A stretch of 44,146 nucleotides of DNA from Rhodobacter sp. (GTDB lineage: Bacteria > Pseudomonadota > Alphaproteobacteria > Rhodobacterales > Rhodobacteraceae), in the NCBI GenBank assembly GCA_020250175.1, contig JADCEN010000070.1, forward strand, positions 1-44,146. Direction: 5' to 3'. The position numbers and the translations under genes are program-made. Below, in pieces: positions 18,347 through 26,359 of the stretch. Within the stretch, counting starts at the first letter, position 1. Each line of letters opens with the position of its first letter. The notes under the pieces were generated by a model. That model saw nothing but the letters and a program-made list of their open reading frames with translations. It was not told the origin of the DNA and made no database searches.

Positions 18347-18631
18347 CCCAGAGGACCGACTGAAAACGCTCCAGTGGAGCGTTTTCACGGTCCGATTGCC
18401 GAAGGGCGCAAGCCCGCAGGCAAGGGGCCCTCCCCAGACCTGACGGCAGTAATCCGGCCGCGTCTGCCTGGGCGGGCGCGGAAACGCGCCTGCCGGGGGG
18501 TGATGAGCGAACAGAAATCGTCCGGTGGACGATTTTCGCGAAGAACGCCGCGCCCGTGGCGCGGCTGGGTGGCAGGCGCGGCCATCGGGGCAGTGCCCCG
18601 ACTTGTCGATGGACAAATCCGGCAAGAGGGA
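18347..18631. repeat. Mosaic structured repeat, copy 1 (long form)
   Basis: About 285 bp sharing most of its length with copy 2. Features in order: an outer stem GGACCG/CGGTCC enclosing the palindrome GAAAACGCTCC-AGT-GGAGCGTTTTC (18362-18386), a hairpin GGGC-GCAA-GCCC, a 10-bp stem GGCGGGCGCG-GAAA-CGCGCCTGCC, then a 76-bp block absent from copy 2 that holds a second palindrome AAATCGTCC-GGT-GGACGATTT (18515-18535), and a final half-broken hairpin ending ACAAATCCGGCAAGAGGGA. From memory, such palindromes recur across Rhodobacteraceae intergenic DNA. Confidence 0.85.
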
Positions 18632-18894
18632 TGGGGTGCGCCATTTGGCGACGGAGACAATGGTTCAACAAGTTCAATATGAAGCCTGAAACTACGTCAT
18701 CAGCTGACCTTCCTAAACGCCGCCAATTTACGTCAGCGCAGCGACGGTCGGGGCCAACAAGTGCATCCGGGGCGCGAAGGGGGATCATGGGAAAGACGCT
18801 GGCATGTTCAAGCGCGGTTCCGCAGGAAAACGCTGAAGGGCTGTCTTGTGCCTATGCCCCGCTGACGACCCTTGCCTCCCCCCTGCTCTGCGCC

Positions 18895-19095
18895 CCCAGA
18901 GGACCGCCTGAAAACGCTCCAGTGGAGCGTTTTCGCGGTCCGATTGCCGAAGGGCGCAAGCCCGCAGGCAAGGGGCCCTCCCCAAGCCTGACAGCGGTAA
19001 TCCGGCCGCGCCTGCCTGGGCGGGCGCGGAATCGCGCCTGCCACGGGCAGGCAGGCGCGGCCGGATTTGTCGACGGACAAATCCGGCAAGAGGGA
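18895..19095. repeat. Mosaic structured repeat, copy 2 (short form)
   Basis: About 201 bp. It repeats copy 1 but lacks its 76-bp central block. The outer stem is extended here by a C-G pair where copy 1 has A opposite A. The final hairpin is perfect: GCCGGATTTGTC, loop GACG, GACAAATCCGGC. Both copies have the same orientation. Confidence 0.85.
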
Positions 19096-19228
19096 AGGGG
19101 GCGCTGTCTGCCAACTGGTTCAAGGGAGTTTCATCTTGCCCGGATGCCGCTTCTGACCCTCACTAAGTCCTTCGCGCGGCAGTCACAATATGTCGCCAGT
19201 GGGCCGGGTTCCGGGTTCCGGGGGATCG

Positions 19229-20605
19229 TCAGATGTACCCCAGGTATTTCAGCACAACCTGAATAGCAGCCTGAACCTGCGGCAAAGCCATGATGAACTG
19301 ATAGGACTGGATGAACGTCGCTACTCCAATGACGGCACTGCCACCAACCGCTGCGACCGCCACCGGATACCGCAGCAGCCGTCCCGCGAAGCGGAAGGCG
19401 GACACCTTGCGATCCTCGGGATCGGACTCCGGATTGGTGGCCACCTCGGCATCCCTCGGCATCACCTTGGCCAGATATCCTTCCGAAACCGAAACAAGCA
19501 GCCTTACCGCCGCAAGGATCACCTCACGCCCTTCGGTGAAGGCGCGGTTTCCGGCGATTCCGGCGCGGCGTGCAAGAACCTCCTGCGCCATCGGGTCGTT
19601 CCCCAACACATCCGCCCCCGCTTCGCGGATGCGGTGCAGGAAATCCGCCACCAATGGGTCTTTTTCGGGGTCTGGACACTCACCCATCCTTGCACGATGG
19701 ATGACACGGCGTGAGACGCTGGCACAGGCATCGAACAGCTCGACCGGCAGGGTGTCCGCCTCGGCCACCACCTCTGCCAGCAAGGCAAGGTCCGGCTGCA
19801 GAGCGGTGTATTGATTGGCCGATCCGGTTCCGAAAATCGCAAGCGCCCTGGAAATCTTGCGCTTCATATAGGCGGCACGGTCCGGGGGAAGTGCGCTGCC
19901 GGGAACAATGTGCGCCTTCCCGGTTTGAGGGTTAATCGCAATCGTCTCGCCATTGTCCGTCGCCTTGACCGCCCGCTCCAGCAGCATCCCCTCAATGATC
20001 GGATGCACCCGGTCCGGCCCGCCCTTCCAATCCTCTTCCGGGATCAGGGCGATGTCGTGCAGCAGGGGCCAGTCCTGCGGGCGGCCCGCAAGGGCGTTCT
20101 CGTAGAACTGAGTCCAGAAGGCCCAGACGGGGCCGCCCGCCTTCGCCCAATCTTCACGGGTCCGCGCCCAGGCATCGGCCACCCGTTCCGGCGCGGGGCC
20201 GTCCCAAAGCGGAAGGCGGAAAGGATCGCGGCCCGCCTCCAGCCCCGCACAGTCCAGTCTGACCGCCCGCCAGAACGCGGTGGGGTCGGCGTCGGCGGCG
20301 GTGGTGGCGGCTGCGAAGGCGTCGTAGGCGACGGCGGCGATGGCGGCGATGGCGGTGTAGGCGGCGGCGTCCTTGACCTCAGGGGTTGGATATTTGCGCG
20401 CAACCCCCGAGGTCAGCATAGGCCACAAGGCGACGAACGCTGTCGCACCACGACTCAGCGCCCAGTCCTGTCCCAACCCGCTCCAGAACAGCGGGACCCA
20501 CCGCATCGCAACCCGGTGCGCAATGCAAATTGCATCCTCATGGCTCCGGCCCTTCAGCCAGGCTTCCAGAGTTTCCCTGTCCGTGATCTCTGCCACCGCA
20601 ACCAT
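19229..20605 (-). CDS. Unknown protein with C-terminal membrane segments, inserted in the dcw cluster
   Basis: 458 residues if started at ATG 20605 (MVAVAEITDRETLEAW); an in-frame ATG at 20635 is also possible and neither has a good ribosome site. The N-terminal 120 residues, with LEAWLKGRSHEDAICIAHRVAMRW and a long Ala-rich helix (AAAYTAIAAIAAVAYDAFAA), resemble a module I recall at the start of many uncharacterised Rhodobacteraceae proteins. Next comes a Trp-rich region (AFWRAVRLDC, VWAFWTQFYENALAGRPQDW), then a helical middle, and at the end one or two hydrophobic helices (YPVAVAAVGGSAVIGVATFI, QFIMALPQVQAAIQVVL). No enzyme motif is visible. It is co-directional with murC, 204 bp downstream of it. 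An effector or sensor anchored in the membrane is possible, but that is a guess. Confidence 0.75.
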   Translation of the reverse strand: MVAVAEITDRETLEAWLKGRSHEDAICIAHRVAMRWVPLFWSGLGQDWALSRGATAFVALWPMLTSGVARKYPTPEVKDAAAYTAIAAIAAVAYDAFAAATTAADADPTAFWRAVRLDCAGLEAGRDPFRLPLWDGPAPERVADAWARTREDWAKAGGPVWAFWTQFYENALAGRPQDWPLLHDIALIPEEDWKGGPDRVHPIIEGMLLERAVKATDNGETIAINPQTGKAHIVPGSALPPDRAAYMKRKISRALAIFGTGSANQYTALQPDLALLAEVVAEADTLPVELFDACASVSRRVIHRARMGECPDPEKDPLVADFLHRIREAGADVLGNDPMAQEVLARRAGIAGNRAFTEGREVILAAVRLLVSVSEGYLAKVMPRDAEVATNPESDPEDRKVSAFRFAGRLLRYPVAVAAVGGSAVIGVATFIQSYQFIMALPQVQAAIQVVLKYLGYI

Positions 20606-20809
20606 GGCGCAAGGATCAGCGTTGCGCCCGGGCATGGCAAGCGCAAACCCGCCCTACTCCGACGGTTCCCGCGTGCCGCCCCCCGCCGCTGGCCGTGAAT
20701 CGCGCCTGGTCTGGCCATGGTCGCCCGGACACAGGCCAGTGCCAAAGCCGCAGCCGTCCTGTGAGCCCCCCGCAGGGCAGGCTGTCCGACAGGGCCGCCC
20801 GCCCCACCC

Positions 20810-22213
20810 TCACCCCCCCAGCCGCTGCGGCAGGGCATTGGCCCAAGCCGAAATCGTGCCCGCCCCCAGGCACACCACCATATCCCCCGGCCGCGCCTGT
20901 TCGCGCACCAGGCACGCCAGATCAGCCTCATCCACCACCGCGCGGGCATGGCGGTGGCCATGGGCGATCAGCCCGGCCACCAGATCATCGCGGCTGGCCC
21001 CGGCAATGGGGTCTTCTCCGGCGGGATAGACATCGGCAATCGCCACCACATCGGCCTCATTGAAGCAGGTGCAGAACTCCTCGAACAGGCTGGACAGCCG
21101 GGTATAGCGGTGCGGCTGGTGCACGGCGATCACCCGGCCTGCTGTCGCCTGCCGCGCCGCCTTCAGCACGGCGGCAATCTCGACCGGGTGGTGCCCGTAA
21201 TCATCGATGACGGTCACCCCGCCCAGCACCTCGCCCACCCTGGTAAAGCGCCGGTTGACCCCGCCAAAGGCCGCCAGCGCCGCGCGGATGTCGGTCGTCG
21301 TCATGCCCAGCTCGCGCGCCACCGCCACCGCCGCCAGCGCGTTCGACACGTTATGGTCCCCCGGCATCGGCAGACTCATGCCTTGGATCACGGTACCTTC
21401 TTCGTTCTGCAACACCACGTCGAACTGCGCCACGCCGCCCGCATAGCGCAGGTTCACCGCCCGCACATCGGCCTGCGCGTTGAAACCAAAGGTCACGATG
21501 CGGCGGTCGGTCACGCGGCCCACCAGCGCCTGCACCTCGGGATGGTCGGTGCAGCACACCGCCAGCCCGTAGAAGGGCACGTTGGAGACAAAGTCGAAAA
21601 ACCCCTTCCGCAGCGCCTCAAAGGTGCCCCAGTGGTCCATATGCTCGGGGTCGATATTGGTCACAATCGCGATGGTCGCGGGCAGGCGGTTGAAGCTGCC
21701 GTCGCTTTCATCCGCCTCCACCACCATCCATTCCCCGGCCCCGGCGCGGGCGTTCGATCCATAGGCATGGATCACCCCGCCGTTGATCACCGTGGGGTCG
21801 AACCCGCCCTTGTCCAGCAACGTCGCCACCATCGTCGTCGTCGTGGTCTTGCCATGGGTGCCGGCAATGGCGATGTTCGATTTCAGCCGCATCAGCTCGG
21901 CCAGCATCTCGGCCCGGCGCACCACGGGCAGCTTGCGTCGGCGCGCCTCTTCCAGTTCCGGGTTGCCCGGCCTGATCGCCGATGACACCACCACCACGGC
22001 GGCCCCGCCCAGATTTTCCGCCCGCTGCCCTTCAAAGACTGTGGCCCCCAGCCCTGCCAGCCGGTCGGTGATCGCCGACGCTTTCGCATCCGACCCCTGC
22101 ACGCGGTAGCCCAGCGTCATCAGCACCTCGGCAATGCCCGACATGCCGATGCCGCCGATCCCGACGAAATGGATCGGGCCAAGCTCTCGGGGAAGTTTTG
22201 TTGCCGCACTCAT
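20810..22213 (-). CDS. murC: UDP-N-acetylmuramate-L-alanine ligase MurC
   Basis: A 467-residue Mur ligase adding L-alanine to UDP-MurNAc. The N-terminal Rossmann domain starts [18 protein letters not shown]; the ATP loop GTHGKTTT is at about 118-125; [11 protein letters not shown] and [11 protein letters not shown] are the conserved metal and carbamate regions; the C-terminal domain has [12 protein letters not shown] and HQPHRYTR. All catalytic blocks are intact. Its ATG at 22213 overlaps the murG stop in ATGA. No terminator is visible after it, so transcription may continue into the unknown gene. Confidence 0.98.
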   Translation of the reverse strand: MSAATKLPRELGPIHFVGIGGIGMSGIAEVLMTLGYRVQGSDAKASAITDRLAGLGATVFEGQRAENLGGAAVVVVSSAIRPGNPELEEARRRKLPVVRRAEMLAELMRLKSNIAIAGTHGKTTTTTMVATLLDKGGFDPTVINGGVIHAYGSNARAGAGEWMVVEADESDGSFNRLPATIAIVTNIDPEHMDHWGTFEALRKGFFDFVSNVPFYGLAVCCTDHPEVQALVGRVTDRRIVTFGFNAQADVRAVNLRYAGGVAQFDVVLQNEEGTVIQGMSLPMPGDHNVSNALAAVAVARELGMTTTDIRAALAAFGGVNRRFTRVGEVLGGVTVIDDYGHHPVEIAAVLKAARQATAGRVIAVHQPHRYTRLSSLFEEFCTCFNEADVVAIADVYPAGEDPIAGASRDDLVAGLIAHGHRHARAVVDEADLACLVREQARPGDMVVCLGAGTISAWANALPQRLGG

Positions 22214-23307
22214 GCCGCCTCTTTTCCTGCCAGACGTTCCACCACGGCCACCAGACGCGCGGTCGCATCGGGGCGTCCCTGTCTCAGGGCGGCCAGTGAC
22301 ATCTGCATCGCCACCGCAGGCCGGGTCAGAACCGCCGCGATGTGGCCCGCCAGCGTCGCAGCGTCAAGCTGCGCCTCGGGCAGCAGTATGGCCGCGCCCG
22401 CATCGACCAGACCTTTTGCGTTCGCTGTCTGCTCGTCACGGATGGCTGCCGCAAACGGCACGAGAATCGACGGCCGCCCGATGACCGAGATATCCGCAAT
22501 CGACGACGCACCGGCGCGCGAGATCACCAGCTGCGCCTCGGAAAAACGGCGCGGAACATCGGTGATGAAGGGCATCACTTCGGCCATGACACCCGCCGCT
22601 TCATAGGCGCTTCTGACGCGGGCGATATCCTCGGTCCGTGCCTGATGCGACATGCGAAGGTGACGGCGGATGCCCTCGGGCAACAGGGCAACTGCCGCAG
22701 GCACCACGTCCGACAGCACCTTTGCGCCCTGGCTGCCGCCGATCACCACAATGCCCATCGGATAGTCGCCCGGCGGCATGTAGCCTGCCCCGGCACGTTC
22801 CAGCACCGACGCCCGCACCGGATTGCCGGTGTGAATCCCCTCGACCCCCGCAGGCAGGGCGGTGGGCCAGATGCCGCAGGCGACGGCATCGACACGGCGG
22901 GCAAAGACCTGGTTGACGCGCCCCGGCACGCCGTTCTGTTCATGGATCATCCGCCGCCGCCGCAGGATCACCGCCGCCGACAGCGCCGGGATCGACGGAT
23001 AGCCGCCGAACCCCACCACCACGTCGGGGCGGTCGTGCAGTTGCGACAGCACCGCAGCACCCACCCCCGCCGCAATGCGAAAAGGCACCAGCGCGCGGGC
23101 CAGCGGCCCGCCGCGCGCAAAGGTGGCCGACGCCACCTGTTCCACCGCCACCTCTGCGGGAAACCCCCCGGCATAGCGTGCGCCGCGCGCATCGGTCGAA
23201 AGCTTGACCCGCCAGCCCCGGGCAATCATCGCCTCGGCCAGCGCCTGCGCGGGAAACATATGCCCGCCGGTGCCCCCGGCGGCAATCAGCAGCAGCGGCG
23301 CGGCCAC
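22210..23307 (-). CDS. murG: Lipid II synthase MurG
   Basis: A 365-residue GT-B glycosyltransferase that moves GlcNAc from UDP-GlcNAc onto lipid I at the inner face of the membrane. The first glycine loop GGTGGH is at about 11-16, then VGFGGYPS, the region [32 protein letters not shown] and the donor site [22 protein letters not shown]. The start is GTG at 23307. It lies 3 bp after the ftsW stop and overlaps murC by 4 bp, so ftsW-murG-murC form one tight unit. Confidence 0.97.
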   Translation of the reverse strand: MAAPLLLIAAGGTGGHMFPAQALAEAMIARGWRVKLSTDARGARYAGGFPAEVAVEQVASATFARGGPLARALVPFRIAAGVGAAVLSQLHDRPDVVVGFGGYPSIPALSAAVILRRRRMIHEQNGVPGRVNQVFARRVDAVACGIWPTALPAGVEGIHTGNPVRASVLERAGAGYMPPGDYPMGIVVIGGSQGAKVLSDVVPAAVALLPEGIRRHLRMSHQARTEDIARVRSAYEAAGVMAEVMPFITDVPRRFSEAQLVISRAGASSIADISVIGRPSILVPFAAAIRDEQTANAKGLVDAGAAILLPEAQLDAATLAGHIAAVLTRPAVAMQMSLAALRQGRPDATARLVAVVERLAGKEAA

Positions 23308-23310
23308 GCC

Positions 23311-24477
23311 CTAGTGCCCCCGCTTGAACAGGATGTCGCCGATCTGCCCCTGCGGCCGCGCCCGCGTGAAGGCCAGCAGCATGCCCACCGTGATCCCGGC
23401 GGCAATCACCGAAGACCCGCCATAGCTGATGAAGGGCAGCGTCATGCCCTTGGCGGGCAGCAGCCGCACGGCGACGCCCATGTTGATCATCGCCTGCACG
23501 CCGAAGATGCAGGCCAGGCCCGCGCCCGCCAGCCGGATGAAGGGATCGCGTTCCTTCATCAGCCGGAACAGCGAGCGTGCCGTGACCGTGGCGTAAAGCA
23601 CGATGATCGCCAGCACCAGGATCAGCCCGTATTCTTCGGCCGCAACCGCGATGATGAAATCGGTATGGGCATCGGGCAGCGACCATTTCACCTGCCCCTC
23701 GCCGACGCCGACGCCAAAGAAGCCGCCCTCCTGTATGGCGTTGGCCGCATAGCCCAGCTGCGTGCGCGGATCGATGTCCGGCGTCAGGAAGCCGTTGATG
23801 CGCCGGGCAAAGTGATCGGATGCGGAATAGGCAAACATCGCGCCGGCACCGGTCAGGGCCAGGATCGTTGCAATCAGCACAATCGGCGCACCGGCCACGA
23901 AATACATCACCCCCCAGCCGAACAGCACCAGCGCGGCCTGCCCGAAATCCGGCTGCATCGCCAGAAAGCCGATGATCACCACGGCCAGCACAAAGGAAAT
24001 CACCTTGCCCGGCGGCCCGTTCGGATGGGCGCTGGCCGAGATCAGCCAGGCGCTCAGGATCACGAAGAACGGCTTGAGGAATTCCGAAGGCTGGACCGAA
24101 GCGAAACCCAACGAGAACCAGCGCACCGCGCCCTTGCCGAAATCGGTGCCGAACAGCGGCAGCAGCGCCAGCGCGGCGAAGGCCAGCACAAAGCCCAGCA
24201 CAGCCAGCCTTCGCACCAGATGGGGCGGCAGCATCGAGGTGCCCAGCATCGCCAGAATGGCCAGCCCGCCAAAGGCGATCTGCCGCTGCACATAGTGGAA
24301 CGGCTCCAGCCCGTTGCGCGTCGCCAGCGGCACGCTGGCCGCCAGACCCAGCAGCAGGCCGATGCCGAACAGCATCAGGATGCAGGTCAGCGACCATTTG
24401 TCGATCGTGCGCCACCAGCGCGGCAAGACCGGCTCACCCACCCGTGCGGGCATGGAGCCATAGACCATTTCAGTCAT
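23311..24477 (-). CDS. ftsW: Septal peptidoglycan polymerase FtsW
   Basis: A 388-residue SEDS-family polytopic membrane protein with about ten transmembrane helices. Family marks are FGKGAVRWFSLGFASVQPSE (extracellular loop with the conserved catalytic-type region), ADPDF-like MQPDFGQAALV, GFFGVGVGEGQVKWSLPDAHTDFIIAVAAEE and the C-terminal PFISYGGSS. It polymerises lipid II with its partner FtsI, which is not in this window. It is the first gene of the block; the usual upstream neighbour murD is replaced by a 588-bp spacer and a divergent parA. Confidence 0.96.
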   Translation of the reverse strand: MTEMVYGSMPARVGEPVLPRWWRTIDKWSLTCILMLFGIGLLLGLAASVPLATRNGLEPFHYVQRQIAFGGLAILAMLGTSMLPPHLVRRLAVLGFVLAFAALALLPLFGTDFGKGAVRWFSLGFASVQPSEFLKPFFVILSAWLISASAHPNGPPGKVISFVLAVVIIGFLAMQPDFGQAALVLFGWGVMYFVAGAPIVLIATILALTGAGAMFAYSASDHFARRINGFLTPDIDPRTQLGYAANAIQEGGFFGVGVGEGQVKWSLPDAHTDFIIAVAAEEYGLILVLAIIVLYATVTARSLFRLMKERDPFIRLAGAGLACIFGVQAMINMGVAVRLLPAKGMTLPFISYGGSSVIAAGITVGMLLAFTRARPQGQIGDILFKRGH

Positions 24478-25065
24478 GGGTATCGCCTGTTGTTCTGTCC
24501 CGCCGGGCCTTGTCCGCCCGGCTTGCTGCCCCGATCCGCCCGTTTTCCGGGTCTACCGCCAAGAGTAGCGGATGTTGCGGCCTGTGGCTAGGGGTGCGGC
24601 AGGCCAAAACAGGGGAAACGCAGTTGAATGTGACAGGATGCCCCCGGCTTCTCCTGGAGGAAATTCTGGTGACGATATCGCCCGCAGCCTGTGTGCCGGT
24701 CACAAGATCGTCCTGTGACCGCCGAGAAGAGATCCAGATGCGACCGCCCTGCAGGCCAGAACCGCGGGCCTGACGATCCGTGTCTGACTGCGCCCGCAGA
24801 GGTGCAAAACCCCGAGGCAGACTGCGGATGCACCGCCATGCAAGGGCGTGCCACAGGCGGCAGATCTGCAGCCCGACCACGGCAAGACAGCCCGGGCCAA
24901 ACCGCGCGCCTGCTTTGCTGGCCCTCCGTCAACCCGGCAGAGCTTTTTCGCGCCGACATCCCCCCTTGCCAGGGCAGCCGGGCGCGCAAATCTTGCGACC
25001 GGCGGCAAATCCCGTGCAATCGTCGGCAATCGCGGTTACGCTGCGTTGCAGAATAAGGAGTGCGC
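24478..25065. other. Divergent intergenic region between ftsW and parA
   Basis: 588 bases that must hold the promoters of both ftsW (-) and parA (+). No -10/-35 pair stands out. ORFs across it on either strand have no recognisable protein. The main structure is the inverted repeat at 24698-24720, with related GGTGAC and TGACAGGA pieces at 24668 and 24631. Confidence 0.5.
24698..24720. promoter_or_regulatory. Candidate operator, inverted repeat GGTCACA-N9-TGTGACC
   Basis: A perfect inverted repeat with 7-bp arms and a 9-bp spacer (AGATCGTCC), in the ftsW-parA divergent region. Arm spacing of one and a half turns fits a dimeric regulator; no regulator is identified. Confidence 0.4.
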
Positions 25066-25728
25066 ATGGGAAACGTCATCACGATCGCGCAGCAAAAGGG
25101 CGGGTCCGGCAAGACAACGCTGGCGGTGAACCTGGCTGTCGCCTTTTCCCGCATGGGCCATTCGGTTGCCCTGCTGGACACCGATCCGCAGGGCAGCCTC
25201 GGCCGGTGGTTTCTGGCGCGGCGGGCGCGGATGGCGGTGCCGGGGATGGACCTGTCAACGGCAAGCGCCTGGGGCGTGACCTATGAATGCGAAAAGCTGC
25301 GCAAGACCACGGATATCGTGATTGTCGATACCCCGCCCAAGGTGGACGCAGACCTGCGGCCTGCGCTGCGCGAGGCGGACCTGATCCTGATCCCGGTGGC
25401 GGCCAGCCATGTCGATCTCTGGGCCGTCGAAGGGGTGCTTGACCTTGCGGCGCGCGAGCGCAAGCGCGCCACCATCGTGCTGAACCGAACACAGGCCGGC
25501 ACCCGTCTGGATGGGGAAGTGGCCCGGTCTGCCGCCGCGCTGGATGCCGGACTGGCAGGGGCCCGCCTGGGCCACCGCGTGGCCTTCGCCGCAACGCTGG
25601 GAACCGGGCTTGGCGTGCAGGAGGCGGGCCGCTCCGCCGCCGGCAGCGAAGTGCAGGCGCTGGCGGATGAGGTGCTGGCGCTACTTCAGGCCGAAGGGCC
25701 CTTCACGATGAGGACCCAGAAAGCATAG
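25066..25728 (+). CDS. Orphan ParA-family ATPase
   Basis: A 220-residue ParA/MinD-type ATPase. The deviant Walker A motif KGGSGKT spans residues 11-17 with the signature lysine K11; switch-type LLDTDPQGS and Walker B IVIVDTPPKVD follow. It has no N-terminal helix-turn-helix, so it is the short type used for chromosome or cargo positioning. ATG 25066 has AAGGAG six bases upstream. No parB gene or parS-like site is seen nearby. It is divergent from ftsW and overlaps a small membrane protein gene tail to tail. Its cargo is unknown. Confidence 0.9.
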   Translation: MGNVITIAQQKGGSGKTTLAVNLAVAFSRMGHSVALLDTDPQGSLGRWFLARRARMAVPGMDLSTASAWGVTYECEKLRKTTDIVIVDTPPKVDADLRPALREADLILIPVAASHVDLWAVEGVLDLAARERKRATIVLNRTQAGTRLDGEVARSAAALDAGLAGARLGHRVAFAATLGTGLGVQEAGRSAAGSEVQALADEVLALLQAEGPFTMRTQKA

Positions 25729-25877
25729 GCCCCGGCAGCGCCGAACAGCATCGCCCAGCCGGGGCTGCCGGTGGCGATTTCCACAATCGACCATGCCAGC
25801 GGCACCCCAGCAGTCAGCCAGCGCCGCCAGACGGGCCTGAAAAAGGGGTGGTTGGGGTCCAGAATCTTTGCGGCCAT
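25686..25877 (-). CDS. 63-residue membrane protein, antisense overlap with parA
   Basis: A short protein with a polar N-terminus (MAAKILDPNHPFFRPVWRRW) and two hydrophobic segments (LTAGVPLAWSIVEIATG, GWAMLFGAAGAYAFWVLIV). From memory, small proteins with an HPFFRPLWRR N-terminus recur in Rhodobacteraceae, often near this parA, which supports it as a real gene. ATG 25877 is chosen. The last 43 bases overlap the end of parA on the other strand. Function is unknown. Confidence 0.7.
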   Translation of the reverse strand: MAAKILDPNHPFFRPVWRRWLTAGVPLAWSIVEIATGSPGWAMLFGAAGAYAFWVLIVKGPSA

Positions 25878-26018
25878 GGGTCACTCAATGCCGGGGGTGA
25901 ACAGGATTGCCGGTGATCTTGCCCTGAAGAACAGGCGCTGCGCGCCACATCACATGCCACGCCCGCGCCGAAGCCTGATCGTCAGAAGGCGCATCTGCCG
26001 GGGCAGCAGGGCGACAGG

Positions 26019-26049
26019 ACGTATTGCTGCACCTTCGCGAACGTATTGC
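26019..26049 (+). promoter_or_regulatory. Direct repeat ACGTATTGC upstream of the GlsB-like gene
   Basis: The 9-mer ACGTATTGC occurs at 26019-26027 and again at 26041-26049, starts 22 bp apart (two helical turns), 56 bp before the start codon. This spacing suits binding of two regulator subunits on one face of the DNA. Confidence 0.35.
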
Positions 26050-26104
26050 ACATCGCCGGGTTCGGGTCTAGGACTGCTGGCAGCAACCATGCGGGGACGG
26101 GCAG

Positions 26105-26359
26105 ATGATGGTCGAAAGCCTTTTGGTGATGCTGATAATCGGGGCGGTTGCGGGCTGGCTTGCCGGCCGGATCGTCGAAGGCTACGGCTTTGGCATGCTG
26201 GGCAATATCGTTGTCGGCATCGTCGGGGCCTTCATCGCCGGGCTGATCCTGCCGCGCCTGGGCTTTGGCGTGGGGGGCGGGGTGGTTCAGGCCTTTATCC
26301 ATTCCACGCTGGGTGCCGTGATCCTGCTGGTGCTGATCCGGCTGGTGAAGCGGGCCTGA
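26105..26359 (+). CDS. GlsB/YeaQ/YmgE-type stress membrane protein
   Basis: An 84-residue, three-helix membrane protein. The pattern LLVMLIIGAVAGWLAGRIVEGYGFGMLGNIVVGIVGAFIAGLI... is that of the transglycosylase-associated (GlsB/YeaQ) family: Gly-zipper helices with WLAGRI and NIVVGIVGA, ending in KRA. These proteins are linked to general stress but have no proven activity. ATG 26105 or 26108 can serve as start. It stands alone, with a direct repeat upstream; the 3' end runs antisense to the tail of the truncated restriction-like gene. Confidence 0.88.
   Translation: MMVESLLVMLIIGAVAGWLAGRIVEGYGFGMLGNIVVGIVGAFIAGLILPRLGFGVGGGVVQAFIHSTLGAVILLVLIRLVKRA

Larger units (their letters stand above)
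18313..19228. other. Accessory spacer between murB and the unknown gene, with two repeat copies
   Basis: 916 bases without a supportable gene. It contains two related mosaic repeats (18347-18631 and 18895-19095) and between them a piece of visibly lower GC (about 18632-18790) with the direct hexamer repeat GTTCAA-CAA-GTTCAA at 18663-18677. ORFs on both strands here are translations of the repeats and share the same fragments, which argues against genuine coding. In the normal dcw order murB would adjoin murC or a short gene here. Confidence 0.7.

Noticed and set aside
18556-19266. 236-codon + strand ORF, and - strand ORFs 18309-18788 and 18785-19123, in the murB upstream region
   Set aside because: They read through the mosaic repeats and share the same fragments on both strands (for example KPAGKGPSP). 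There is no ribosome site and no independent protein homology, so they are translations of repeat DNA.
22342-24591. 749-codon + strand ORF opposite murG and ftsW
   Set aside because: Antisense shadow of two clear essential genes. It is His/Arg/Gln-rich, as expected from the complementary frame of GC-rich codons.
24470-24880. 136-codon - strand ORF upstream of ftsW with an internal ISSRRS...VT repeat
   Set aside because: The repeated peptide arises from partly similar DNA around the candidate operator. The composition is unlike that of real neighbours and no start signal is visible.
26038-26062. CGAAC-N17-GTT resembling an EcfG general-stress promoter before the GlsB-like gene
   Set aside because: The first base of the -35 motif does not match, the rest is short, and to my knowledge Rhodobacterales mostly lack EcfG. 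It is too weak to list as a promoter.
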